Shown here: one piece after another, positions 36,220 to 45,055 of the stretch
Position numbering within the stretch: the stretch's first letter is position 1
Layout: each line of letters opens with the position of its first letter
DNA from: Methylocaldum marinum
GTDB taxonomy: Bacteria; Pseudomonadota; Gammaproteobacteria; Methylococcales; Methylococcaceae
Assembly (NCBI RefSeq): GCF_003584645.1
Contig: NZ_AP017928.1
Coordinates: 2,022,395-2,086,394 of the forward strand
Direction of reading: 5' to 3'
Length of the DNA stretch: 64,000 nt
Position numbers and translations under genes: made by a program
The notes under the pieces: generated by a model
The model's input: the letters and a program-made list of their open reading frames with translations, nothing else
What the model was told of the DNA's origin: nothing
The model's database searches: none

Positions 36220-36390
36220 TTGGCCATGGTGGTTTCCAAGAGCCGTCCGCCGCCGTCGAACACGAAGTTGACCCGCTCGCCGCTCGGCGCCTGCACGGCA
36301 CTCAAGCGCCCGACCGCATCGTACAGGTAGTCGCGGCGATGGCCTTCGCTGTCTTCGAGACTGTCGAGGAGTCCGCCCGGGCTGTGGCGG
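36220..36390 (-). pseudogene. RHS fragment b (second RHS copy)
   Basis: 171 bases matching 25650-25820 of the large RHS gene with about ten substitutions, more than fragments a and c. It encodes the repeat around LYDAVGRLSAVQAPSGERV. In the intact gene its sequence starts about 10 bases after the end of fragment a. Confidence 0.85.
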
Positions 36391-36457
36391 CAGAGCTTGT
36401 GGCGCGGATTACGGCGCGTGCCGTAACCCACGGTTTGCCAAGCCGTCCCAAAAGGGA

Positions 36458-37815
36458 GGGTGTAAAAAGAACTGTGTAACTGGTTTGTAAAATCAGCCAG
36501 AAAAAGAGACTAAAACATGACCAGTGATACAGCCAAACAAGACGCCTTATTGGATGAATTGCTCAAAGGCTATACGAATCCGAAAGACATTCTGGGGGAA
36601 CACGGCTTGCTCAAGCAGCTGACCCGGCGTCTGGTGGAACGGGCGTTGGAGGCGGAGATGACCGCCCATTTGGGCTATGCCCCCCATGCGCCGGAAGGGC
36701 GCGGCAGCGGTAATTCTCGCAACGGCAAGTCGGCGAAGACGATTCAAACGGAAACCGGACCCTTGGCGATTGAGGTCCCGCGGGATCGCAACGGAGACTT
36801 CGAGCCGCAACTGGTTTCCAAGCGCCAACGCCGGCTCGAAGGATTTGATGAGAAGGTTCTGGCGCTGTATGCGCGGGGCTTATCCACCCGTGGTATTCAG
36901 GGGCATCTGGAAGAACTGTATGGCGTGGAAGTCTCGCCGACGCTCATCTCCAACGTTACCGAATCGGTGTTGGCGGACGTGAAGGCATGGCAGAGCCGGC
37001 CCTTGGCGTCGGTGTATCCGATCCTGTATTTCGACGCTTTGATCGTCAAATCACGCGAAGCGGGACCGGTCAAGAACAAGGCGGTCTATCTCGCTTTGGG
37101 CGTCAATCTGCAAGGCGAAAAGGAGCGGCTGGGCCTTTGGATCGCGGACACAGAAGGCGCCAAGTTCTGGCTGTCGGTCTTTACCGAGTTGAAGAACCGA
37201 GGCGTTCAGGATGGCTTTATCGCCTGTGTCGACGGCCTCAAGGGACTGCCGGAAGCGATTGAAACCGTGTTTCCCAACATCCAGGTCCAACGGTGTATCG
37301 TCCATAAGGTGCGCCACAGCCTGCAGTATGTCACCTGGAAGGAGCGCAAGGCGGTGGCGAAAGACCTGCGGGCGATTTATGGCGCCGCGACCTTGACCGA
37401 GGCCGAAGCTGCCCTGGCGCGGTTTGCGGACACCTGGGACGCGAAGTACCCAGCCATCAGCCAAAGCTGGCGGGCGGATTGGACGCGCTTGACTGTGTTT
37501 TTCGATTGTCCGCCGGAGATCCGCAAAGTGCTGTATACCACCAACGCGATCGAATCACTCAACTTCAGCCTGCGCAAGCTGCTCAAGACCCGCGGCGCGT
37601 TCCCAATCGCAAACGGCGTCTCCGGGAGCGCCGAAGCCGCCCTTCCAAACGATGAGGCGATTCTGAAAGTCCTGTATCTGGGACTGCAGCGGATCGAGAA
37701 GAAATGGACCCTGCCGATCCAGGATTGGAAACGGGCGTTGAACCACTTCGTGATCCTCTTTGGTAATCGAGTTACCCTATGAACTAACCCCAGTTACACA
37801 GTTAACTTGACACCC
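36458..37815 (+). mobile_element. IS256-family element
   Basis: 1358 bases with terminal inverted repeats starting GGGTGT and sharing AACTGTGTAACTGG internally. The flanks show no 8-base duplication (AAAAGGGA left, CCGAGGAC right), so recombination has altered at least one side. The right edge abuts RHS fragment c within 2 bases. Confidence 0.85.
36517..37782 (+). CDS. IS256-family transposase with a 14-codon internal insertion
   Basis: 421 residues with the MULE-type DDE motifs: YFDALIVKSRE (first Asp), FIACVDGLKGLPEAI (second Asp) and TTNAIESLNFSLRK (final Glu). After KTRGAFP the usual NDEAILKVLYL is displaced by IANGVSGSAEAALP, an in-frame addition of 42 bases (about 37606-37647) flanked by TTCCCAA and TTCCAAA. 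All catalytic residues remain; the effect on activity is unknown. Probable start ATG 36517. Confidence 0.9.
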   Translation: MTSDTAKQDALLDELLKGYTNPKDILGEHGLLKQLTRRLVERALEAEMTAHLGYAPHAPEGRGSGNSRNGKSAKTIQTETGPLAIEVPRDRNGDFEPQLVSKRQRRLEGFDEKVLALYARGLSTRGIQGHLEELYGVEVSPTLISNVTESVLADVKAWQSRPLASVYPILYFDALIVKSREAGPVKNKAVYLALGVNLQGEKERLGLWIADTEGAKFWLSVFTELKNRGVQDGFIACVDGLKGLPEAIETVFPNIQVQRCIVHKVRHSLQYVTWKERKAVAKDLRAIYGAATLTEAEAALARFADTWDAKYPAISQSWRADWTRLTVFFDCPPEIRKVLYTTNAIESLNFSLRKLLKTRGAFPIANGVSGSAEAALPNDEAILKVLYLGLQRIEKKWTLPIQDWKRALNHFVILFGNRVTL

Positions 37816-37817
37816 CC

Positions 37818-39063
37818 GAGGACATCGGTCGCGCGGGTGATCCGGCCGTCGTCGTCGTAGCGGGTCTCGGCCGGATAGAACCGTGCATCCACGGCGACGG
37901 TCGGCCGACCCAAGGCGTCGAAGGCCTGGCTGGCGGTGGTGCATTGATCCGTCAGCGTGGGCGAACCCAGTTGCTGCAAGCCGCAGCGCTTGACCGAGAC
38001 GGGGTTCAGCGCCGCACCGTCATAGCCGAACTCGAGGTAAGGGCCTTCCTGGGTGCTGAAATCCCGCACGCGCTTCGTGCGCGTCAGGTTGCCCGCCCCG
38101 TCGTAGGTATGGATCGTCCAGGCGGCGATTTGCGCCAGTGCGGGGGTATCGGTATTCACACCCGCTTTCAAGGCGATGACCTCCGTGCGGTTGCCGCGGG
38201 CGTCGTAGCGGTACAGCGTGTAATGCCCGTTGGCGTCCTTGGTCTTGGTCGGCTGATGGAAGGCGTTGTAGCCTTCGTAGGTGACGGTGCTGCCATCGGG
38301 CAGGGTCATCGTCGTCACATTGCCGGCTACATCGTAAGCGTATCGAATCGTGTTGCCGAGGGAGTCACGCCGCTGGGTCTCGTTGAGCGGATTGGCCGTA
38401 TCTTTGTATTCATACACCAGCCGCGAGCCATCTCCTTGCTGGTGCTGGAGCTGTTGCCCCCATTCGTTGAAGAGATAGGTCTGGCTCACTCCGCGCTCGT
38501 CGACGGTGGTCGTTTCCCGGCGGAATGTGTTGTACCGGAAGGTGTAACTGTGGCCCTGACTGTCGGTATGCCGGAAGGTCTTGCCGTTGGCGTAATACTC
38601 GAAGCTCATGCCGTTGCCGTTCGGCCGCGTATAGGTCTTCAGGGCATGATCGAGATTGGTGCCGTCGGCGGCGGTGTAATAGCTGTAGGTGGTCGAACCG
38701 CCACGCCGGCCCGCGACGACCTCCGGGCTTTCGAACTTGACGAGATCGCCGCGGCCGTCATAGGTGTAGCGGAAGGTCCGCCCTGCCCAGTCGGTGATCC
38801 GGGTGATGTGGTGGCCGCCATTGTCGTACCAGAACCGAAGCGTCCGGCCGATGCCGTCCACGACCGTGGCCAGGTTTCCGTTGCTGTAGCCGAAACGCAA
38901 GGCGTTGTTGTTGCGGTCGACCACGCGGATCAGTCTCGCCGTCTGGCCGAGTTCCGTTCCGGCCGGCACGGTACCGGCCACGTTCTCGAAATAGAAAACC
39001 AGCCCGCCCTTTTCGCGGATCGAGTATTCGCCGTTGCTTTCCCATTTCGCGGTGACGCGAAGA
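37818..39063 (-). pseudogene. RHS fragment c (second RHS copy)
   Basis: 1246 bases aligned without gaps to 26834-28079 of the large RHS gene, with only a handful of substitutions. The long open frame (395 codons) ends in IS256 DNA on one side and IS3 DNA on the other. Its plus-strand shadow frame runs into IS3 orfA but is not a gene. Confidence 0.92.
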
Positions 39064-39152
39064 GAGCCGGCCCCGGAAATTTGGACACCCTCTTAAGTGA
39101 AGTTTCTGTTCTAATCACCGCCCTTCGAAGGGCGAAAACCGGAGAACAGACT

Positions 39153-39458
39153 ATGAAACGAAAGAGACGAAATCACTCGGCGGCCTTCAAGGCCAAAGTT
39201 GCTTTGGCGGCGCTCAAGGGCGACAAGAGGTTGGCTGAATTAGCAGAACAGTTTGAGGTTCACGTCAACCAGATCACGCAGTGGAAGGGCCAGTTGCAGG
39301 AGCGAGCGAGTGACGTGTTTGCTACAGCAGCAGAGCGCAGTGCATCGAAGGGGCCGGACGTGAAGGAACTCCACGCCAAGATCGGCGAGTTGGCGATGGA
39401 GAATGATTTTTTAGTCGCCGCGCTCGGTCGCATGGGCGATGCGAGCGCCAAACGATGA
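39153..39458 (+). CDS. IS3-family OrfA
   Basis: 101 residues: KRRNHSAAFKAKVALAALKG HTH start and a leucine-zipper-like C-terminus (VKELHAKIGELAMENDFLV). The stop overlaps orfB by 4 bases (ATGA). Confidence 0.92.
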   Translation: MKRKRRNHSAAFKAKVALAALKGDKRLAELAEQFEVHVNQITQWKGQLQERASDVFATAAERSASKGPDVKELHAKIGELAMENDFLVAALGRMGDASAKR

Positions 39459-40282
39459 TCGACCGGTCGGACAAGCTCCCTGTGGTGCGCCAGTGTGCGT
39501 TGTTGGGGCTTTCCCGCTCCTCGGTTTACTACACGCCACAGCCGGTCTCAGAGAACGATCTGGCGCTGATGCGGCGAATCGACGAACTGCACCTCCATCA
39601 TCCGTTTGCCGGTGCCCGCATGTTGCGTGACCTGTTGGAGCAGGATGGGCTGAAGGTCGGTCGCCGGCATGTGTCGACGCTCATGAAGAAGATGGGCATC
39701 GAGGCGCTGTACCGGCGTCCGAACACCCGCCGCAAGCATCCGCAGAACCCGGTGTTCCCGTACCTGCTGCGAGGTCTGGAGATCACCCGAGCAAACCACG
39801 TCTGGGCCATGGACATCACCTACATCCCTATGCGGAAAGGCTTTGTCTATCTGGCTGCGGTGCTCGACTGGGCCACTCGGCGGGTACTGTCCTGGCGACT
39901 ATCCAACAGCCTGACTACGGACTTCTGCATCGAAGCCGTTGAGGAAGCCATTCAGCGCCATGGCACGCCGGAGATCTTCAACACCGACCAAGGCAGCCAG
40001 TTCACCAGCGCGGAGTTCATCGGCCTGATCCAAGGCCGTGGCATCCAGGTGAGCATGGATGGCAAGGGCCGCTGGGTCGATAATGTCTTCGTCGAAAGGC
40101 TTTGGAAAAGCGTGAAGTACGAGGAAGTCTACTTGCATGCTTACGACTCCGTTTCTCAAGCACGGCAAGGTCTACAACGCTATTTTAAGTTCTACAACGA
40201 ACGGCGGCCCCATTCATCGCTTGACGGTAAAACCCCGGATAGCATGTACTTTCATTCGCTGCCAATCCAGAAGGCAGCCTAA
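39455..40282 (+). CDS. IS3-family OrfB integrase-type transposase
   Basis: 275 residues. HTH_21-like start (YGARMLRDLLEQDG-type region), rve domain with VWAMDITYIPM (Asp), FNTDQGSQFTS (Asp) and the DNVFVERLWKSVKYEEVYLH block with the final Glu. Intact. Expected to be made as an OrfAB fusion by -1 frameshifting or from the coupled start. Confidence 0.93.
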   Translation: MIDRSDKLPVVRQCALLGLSRSSVYYTPQPVSENDLALMRRIDELHLHHPFAGARMLRDLLEQDGLKVGRRHVSTLMKKMGIEALYRRPNTRRKHPQNPVFPYLLRGLEITRANHVWAMDITYIPMRKGFVYLAAVLDWATRRVLSWRLSNSLTTDFCIEAVEEAIQRHGTPEIFNTDQGSQFTSAEFIGLIQGRGIQVSMDGKGRWVDNVFVERLWKSVKYEEVYLHAYDSVSQARQGLQRYFKFYNERRPHSSLDGKTPDSMYFHSLPIQKAA

Positions 40283-40334
40283 ACCGCAGAAACCCACTTA
40301 AGCTTGGGAAAATCCTGTCCAATAAACCGGGACC

Positions 40335-40492
40335 ACCGCTCCGTTCACATCGCCCACTCCGGCCACGGATGTTCCAAAACCCGCTTTGGCCTGAGGCGTG
40401 GGATTATTGACAATGCGGGGCATATAGGCAGGTTGGGCGTAGGCCGAAGCCACCCAGAGCGCGGTCACGAGGCCTAGACAGCCTTTCAACAC
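40335..40492 (-). pseudogene. N-terminal fragment of a secreted FG-GAP-like protein
   Basis: GTG 40492 opens a signal peptide (LKGCLGLVTALWVASAYA) followed by AGFGTSVAGVGDVNG, the first FG-GAP/integrin-alpha repeat. The IS3 element cuts it after about 52 codons. The remainder is not visible; the next sequence past IS3 is RHS. FG-GAP N-termini do occur on RHS/TcC-type toxins, so it may be the start of that protein, but this is not shown. Confidence 0.6.
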
Positions 40493-41016
40493 ATTCGGCC
40501 GGAGTTCAGTCCTGAGGGCATCCTTTAGGGCTAGAACCCGATCGGTCCTTTTTCCCCATCGCGTTTCATGTTACGTCCTCACTGTAGATATGATTGCATC
40601 GTAGCCGCCGTTTCCCCGGCGTTTGGAATCCGTTCCGTTAGGCGTGCTTGCCAAATTGTTACAGCAAATTCAGATTCTTGTCATCGAAGAAGCACAGGAA
40701 GCGTAGCGGCAGCGAAGCGAAGTGCGACGCCCCCCCGCGTAGCTGTAGGGCCGGATGTTTGATCGGAGTCCGAGCGGTAGCCCAGGTGGCGATCAAACCT
40801 GAGGCCACCGACACGGCGTCAAGTCATTGTGGCGCCCGGCCCCGATCCCCGGATGGATCGGGAATGGTCGAACGCCAGACGGCCGCGAGCCGCCGAAGGC
40901 CATACTCGTCGCCCATTTTTCTACGCCTTTGGGTGACTTGGAGGTCCCAAAAAGGGCAAAAAAATGGCGACGCAATCGGCGTCTGTGAACAGCGTGTGCA
41001 ACAGGATGCGACGAGG
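40493..41016. other. Gene-free stretch with a long imperfect hairpin
   Basis: No credible gene. An imperfect inverted repeat at 40907-40972 (outer arms CGTCGCC / GGCGACG, inner CCTTTGGG / CCCAAAAAGG) resembles the perfect hairpin at 49754-49800. The rest shows no clear signals. Confidence 0.6.
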
Positions 41017-41331
41017 TTATCCGTTTGACTTTGTCACGGAATCCAAGACGGACGGATGAACCCGCGGATCGATCCCCTGGCGTGCTTGGTTCTGATGCTG
41101 GGCGCAGATGCCGATCTCAATGGATCGGCCGGCGTGCTGGAGCTTGTAGACGACCGCCGAGGGCGAGCGGCATCGTGATCCCTTGGACGTGGCCGCCTGA
41201 CATCGTTTGTCACCCTGCCACAGTTCCAACGGTTCGGGTGCGGGCGTGGTCTCGGGCGCCTTGTGAGCTTCGCCCATGCGCCGCTCGATAAACGCCCGAA
41301 TGTCATCCGCCAGATGGACCGGCACCCGCAT
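41017..41331 (-). CDS. Small basic protein of unknown function, probably frameshifted at its start
   Basis: 104 residues with HLADDIRAFIERRMGE at the N-terminus, which could be a ribbon-helix-helix-like segment, and GDKRCQAATSKGSRCRSPSA, a Cys/Arg motif found in small zinc-binding-like proteins, plus ICAQHQNQARQG. An in-frame extension from ATG 41398 (MTRGGKAARRWAKVEMG) would fit if one G were removed from a GGGG run near 41352, which suggests a recent frameshift or a sequencing error. Repeated operator-like boxes lie upstream (41414-41466), so it may be an autoregulated DNA-binding protein. Confidence 0.55.
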   Translation of the reverse strand: MRVPVHLADDIRAFIERRMGEAHKAPETTPAPEPLELWQGDKRCQAATSKGSRCRSPSAVVYKLQHAGRSIEIGICAQHQNQARQGIDPRVHPSVLDSVTKSNG

Positions 41332-41413
41332 CGTGACCGTTCCAGCGCCCCATTTCGACTTTCGCCCAGCGCCGGGCCGCTTTCCCGCCGCGTGTCATTG
41401 TCCGTACCTTGTG

Positions 41414-41466
41414 ATTTCGTGACGGAATCAGTCTATCCCGACCATTTTATTCTGTCACGGAATCAT
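41414..41466 (-). promoter_or_regulatory. Two direct copies of a TGATTCCGT(G/C)AC box
   Basis: On the minus strand, TGATTCCGTGACAGAA and TGATTCCGTCACGAAA lie about 37 bases apart just upstream of the possible ATG 41398. A third copy (GATTCCGTGACAAAG) is inside the 3' end of the gene at 41031-41045. Such spacing suggests a repressor or iteron-type binding site. Confidence 0.5.
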
Positions 41467-41610
41467 TCAACCGTGCCGAACCTTGCATTCCAGCGATTCT
41501 GGCCTACGCTGAAAGTGCCGCTCCCTCCGTTGGGTGATAAACCGCAAGCGGTAGCCCGGCTAAGGTGACGGGCGGAATCCATGAAAAAGAAAAAGAAAAG
41601 GAGAATGACC

Positions 41611-42030
41611 ATGAGCAGCAACACCAATCCGACAGGATGTGGTTCCATCAACACGCAGGTGTACGAGTTCACCACAAGTGACGCGGGGAAAACGTCGGGC
41701 ACGGCCTACGGCAATCTGCCGTTGGGCGACCCCAACGGCTCACAGGTGTCGATCAACGGCACCACCGACCTGTCCCAGATCATCGTTGGCAACAACGGGG
41801 CGTGTGTCATGTCGATCGTTTACCAGTACTTCGACGGGATCGCCCGCAAGTCGGCCATTTATGTCTTCGGCCAAGGGCCAAAGGGAATGGGGTCAGGGAG
41901 TCTCCACATGAGCTTCGTCACGTCGCAGGACACGCACACGTTGTCGCTGACGAGTTCGACCCCGTCGTGCCACGACGACAAATTCGAGGACATGAACGCC
42001 ATCACGCAGATCACCTGGAAGTCGGATTAA
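41611..42030 (+). CDS. Hypothetical protein, 139 residues
   Basis: ATG 41611 has AAGGAG (41598-41603) seven bases upstream, better placed than ATG 41605 or 41581. There is no signal peptide. It is a Ser/Thr/Gly-rich, probably beta-sheet protein (VYEFTTSDAGKTSGT, SIVYQYFDGIARKSAIYVFG, HMSFVTSQDTHTLSLTSS) ending ITQITWKSD. I do not recognise the family. It stands alone between the operator region and the IS1/IS5 nest. Confidence 0.65.
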   Translation: MSSNTNPTGCGSINTQVYEFTTSDAGKTSGTAYGNLPLGDPNGSQVSINGTTDLSQIIVGNNGACVMSIVYQYFDGIARKSAIYVFGQGPKGMGSGSLHMSFVTSQDTHTLSLTSSTPSCHDDKFEDMNAITQITWKSD

Positions 42031-42336
42031 CCAGCGGTCCGAGCTGACCATCAACTTCTTGACGGAACAGTGAACTAGGACCTATACGTCGTATAGGTCC
42101 TACATGTCCTGAGTCATCATCGCCCGCGCATGTTCGTAGGAGTGGACCGCAAAGCGTGGCGCGCGCTTTTCGGATTCAAGCGAAAACCGGTATCGAGGCG
42201 GCCAGCAAAGTCCGCTCCTCGCGGGGACTCCTCGTTCACGTCTTCGGCCGCCTCGCGGCGGCCATGTTCCTGTTGAACCAGTGGCCGGACAGCCCTTAAT
42301 TCGCATTAAAGGGCGTCACTATCCGATCGAAAATTC
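42031..42336. other. Gene-free stretch with a 12-base palindrome
   Basis: TAGGACCTATAC-GTC-GTATAGGTCCTA at 42076-42102, a perfect 12-base stem with a 3-base loop and no T-run, soon after the stop of the hypothetical gene. GAAAATTC at 42329-42336 is the left target duplication of the IS1 element. The 68-codon minus-strand frame here has no support. Confidence 0.6.
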
Positions 42337-42391
42337 GGTGGTGGGTTTAAGTAGTTTATATACTACAATGTACAATTATTTCTTAGCTTAA

Positions 42392-43770
42392 CAGGCTGTT
42401 GAAATTCGCCTCCATGCCTTCGGCTTTACCCCTTATCGGCGGCTTAATTTTTAGTGCTGAAGGTCCTTTTAGCTCTGAAATCCCGGTTCTAGCCGGTTTT
42501 CATCCCCCCGCTTGGGGGTTCTTGCCGCCTTTCGGCGAATTTTGGGCAGACGCCCGCCTAGGCCGTCGACCATCGCCAGCCGAACAGCCCACCCAACCGG
42601 GTCAGGTTGTAGGCGGCGAAAGTGAACACGGTCTGGGCCGCCACCTTCTTCAAACCCCGGAACCGGGTCTGGCGTAACCCGCCCACGGTCTTCGACCACC
42701 CGAAGATTTCTTCCACCCGCTTGCGCCTCTTCAGGCTGGTCCGGTAGCCGGCGTGTCGGGTGGTGCGGCCATCGATGGCGGAGCCTTTTTCCTTCCGGGC
42801 GACATGCGGCGTGACCCGCTGCTCCCGGAGAGCTTGCACGAACTCCGGCACGTCGTAAGCCTTGTCCGCCCCGACCGTCGCGCCGGGCTTCGTGACGGTG
42901 CGACCGATCATGATCTTGGCCGCGTCCCGTTCCGCCGTGCCGGTGGCGTGAGTCACCTCGACATCCACGACCAGGCCGGTCCGGTTTTCCATCAGGGCAT
43001 GGCCCATGAAGCACAGTTGAGCTTTATCCCCTTCGCTTTTCTTGTAAAGGCGAGCCTCCGGATCAGTGGTCGAGGCGTGGGTCGCGTTGGAGCGCTTTTC
43101 GCCCTTGAAATCGACGGACGGATTCCGGCCGCCGTCCTCCGGCGGAGGCGAGCTGCCATCCTTTTTCACAAAGCTCTTCATGGAGGCCCACGCCTGGATC
43201 AGCGTGCCGTCCACCGAGAAATGCTCGTCCGACAAAAGGTCCTGCCATTCCGCCAGCAACACGACCCGCTCGAAAAACAGCCGGGAAATCCGCTCGTTCA
43301 GCAACCGATCCCGGTTGGCGCTGAAGGTGGAGTGGTCCCAGACCTCGGCATCCAGGGTCAGCCCGACAAACCAGCGGTACAAAAGATTGAATTCGATCTG
43401 CTGGACCAACTGCCGCTCGGAGCGGACAGAGAACAAGACTTGGATGAGACTGGCGCGCAGCAGCCGCTCCGGCGGAATCGATTCCCGGCCGGTCCGGGCA
43501 TAGAGGGCATCAAATTCCGAGTCCAGCGTGGTCAGCAGAATGTCGACCACGGCCCGGAGCTTCCGAAGGGGATGATCCTTGGGAATCCGGTCTTCCAAGG
43601 TTCGGTAGCTGAAGAGTTCTTGCTGGGTGATGTCGGCGCCGCGCATGAAAGAGTCCAAAGTATCTTGAAATGATATCATTTTGCCATGACAAACAATCGG
43701 TTATGCCTATTTTATGCGATCCATCCAACGAATTCATGCGGCTTCCGGGGCCGAGAAAATCAACAGCCTG
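42392..43770 (-). mobile_element. IS5-family element, copy 2 (inside IS1)
   Basis: 1379 bases with TTAA duplications at 42388-42391 and 43771-43774. It sits between the left end of the IS1 element and insA, so it arrived after IS1 and may have separated insA from its promoter. Confidence 0.94.
42558..43679 (-). CDS. IS5-family transposase, copy 2
   Basis: 373 residues starting MISFQDTLDS, full length and without lesions. The protein is identical to copies 3 and 4 and differs from copy 1 at a small number of sites. Confidence 0.95.
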   Translation of the reverse strand: MISFQDTLDSFMRGADITQQELFSYRTLEDRIPKDHPLRKLRAVVDILLTTLDSEFDALYARTGRESIPPERLLRASLIQVLFSVRSERQLVQQIEFNLLYRWFVGLTLDAEVWDHSTFSANRDRLLNERISRLFFERVVLLAEWQDLLSDEHFSVDGTLIQAWASMKSFVKKDGSSPPPEDGGRNPSVDFKGEKRSNATHASTTDPEARLYKKSEGDKAQLCFMGHALMENRTGLVVDVEVTHATGTAERDAAKIMIGRTVTKPGATVGADKAYDVPEFVQALREQRVTPHVARKEKGSAIDGRTTRHAGYRTSLKRRKRVEEIFGWSKTVGGLRQTRFRGLKKVAAQTVFTFAAYNLTRLGGLFGWRWSTA

Positions 43771-43789
43771 TTAAGCATTGACTGGACCA

Positions 43790-44520
43790 ATGGCCTATCA
43801 AACGATTCCGTGCAAATACTGTAAAAGTTCCGATGTGGTGCGCTATGGTACACAGAGTGGTTACCCCCGCTTTCGTTGCAAGCACTGTGGGCGCACCTTC
43901 AAGACCGAATACATTTACCGGGCCTACGAGTCCGGTATCAAAGAACAGATTGTTGACATGGCGATGAATGGCAGTGGTATTCGAGATACCGCTCGTGTTC
44001 TCGGGATTGGGAAAAACACAGTCATGTCTACACTGAAAAAAAGTCCACCGAAGTGGTCACGGTGAATCCTTACATCGGCTCTCGGGAAATCGCCGTGGAA
44101 ATCAGGCATCTCTTTGATTCGCCGATGGATGTTCAGGCGGACGAACAGTGGAGCTATGGGGCTCGCAAGAAGAACCAACGTTGGCTCTGGTACGCCATCG
44201 ACGCCGCCACCGGATGCATTTTGTCATTTGTGTTTGGGCGGCGCAAAGAGGACGTTTGCGAACAATTGATCGCCAATCTGCGCGTTTTCAATATTCGAAC
44301 CTATTACACCGATGATTGGCCAAGCTATGCGGCGTTCATTCCGGCAAACCAGCACGTCATTGGTAAGAAATATACGCAAAAGATCGAAAACAAAAACCTT
44401 TTGTTACGCACTCGCATCAAGCGCTTAACTCGCAAAACGATCTGCTTTTCAAAATCTGAGTTGCTTCACGATGGGGTGATCGGCCTCTTCATTAATCGCC
44501 ACTGCTTTCAACTAAATTGA
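43790..44520 (+). CDS. IS1-family transposase InsA-InsB (A7 frameshift)
   Basis: InsA (43790-44065, 91 residues) is the zinc-finger DNA-binding protein: CKYCKSSDVVRYG and FRCKHCGRTFKTE. InsB follows in the -1 frame and ends at 44520. Slipping at seven A residues (44036-44042) makes STLKKKSTEVVTVNPYIG, fusing InsA to the DDE domain (MDVQADEQWSYG, TYYTDDWPSYAAFI, LRTRIKRLTRKTICFSKS), total about 243 residues. Programmed -1 frameshifting on an A-run is established for IS1. No stop interrupts the fused frame, so the transposase could be functional apart from the IS5 upstream. Confidence 0.92.
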
Positions 44521-44786
44521 CCCACCACCGAAAATTCTGATCTTGGTATCCGAGATTTCAAATCGGCGAGCCAGTCTTCGGAGATCAGTGTATTGGGCAA
44601 AACGACCGCACGCGAGGGAATTGTAACAGGGCTGTTCGAGTTGTCGGCTCCAGCGCCTGTCTCCAATTTCACTATGAGTGGGAACGGACGCTCAAGTTTC
44701 TGCATTCGACAAACAGGAAGCAACCGGCGGACCGATAGACGAGCCTCGATCCAGTCCTTCCGACCGGCGCGATAAGAGGCCGACAT
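44508..44786 (-). CDS. Hypothetical protein, 3' end altered by IS1
   Basis: 92 residues from ATG 44786: SYRAGRKDWIEARLSVRRLL, then GADNSNSPVTIPSRAVVLPN and EDWLADLKSRIPRSEFS. The last residues VVGQFS come from the IS1 end. Removing IS1 and one duplication gives SEFSIG and a stop, so only the very end was changed. Family unknown. The reading frame is supported mainly by this consistency. Confidence 0.45.
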   Translation of the reverse strand: MSASYRAGRKDWIEARLSVRRLLPVCRMQKLERPFPLIVKLETGAGADNSNSPVTIPSRAVVLPNTLISEDWLADLKSRIPRSEFSVVGQFS

Positions 44787-45055
44787 ATGAATGTCCGTTC
44801 CGACGTGCCATTGGATTTATATCGTTCTACCAATGACGCCCGGCCGGGCTGAGCGGACGCCATATGCTCGTCATTCGAAGCTTTTTTCTTTATTGCGGGG
44901 TCGGTCACGGATCGATTTCTGACACGCGCCTTAACTATATGTGTTGGATTTGCGCCTGCCGCTTTGGCAGGGATGGTCAAACACGTTTTCGTGAGATCTA
45001 CGATGTAAAAACGATGGGGGCAGGGATACGATTCTGTGCCCTGGTTGGGAACACC

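Larger units (their letters stand above)
39069..40334 (+). mobile_element. IS3-family element
   Basis: 1266 bases, ends GGCCCCGGAAATTTGGACA and complementary GGTCCCGGTTTATTGGACA. The 3-base flanks differ (GCC / ACC), so a clean duplication is not visible. RHS fragment c lies to the left and a truncated secreted-protein gene to the right. Confidence 0.88.
42337..44529 (+). mobile_element. IS1-family element carrying a nested IS5 copy
   Basis: Ends GGTGGTGGGT and complement, with the 8-base duplication GAAAATTC on both sides (42329-42336 and 44530-44537). Without the nested IS5 (1379 bases plus TTAA) it measures 810 bases, near normal for IS1. It inserted close to the 3' end of the 44508-44786 minus-strand gene. 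Confidence 0.9.

Noticed and set aside
37944-39458. A 504-codon plus-strand frame leading into IS3 orfA
   Set aside because: The first 400 codons are the shadow of RHS fragment c. Only the last 101 codons, from ATG 39153, are the real OrfA.
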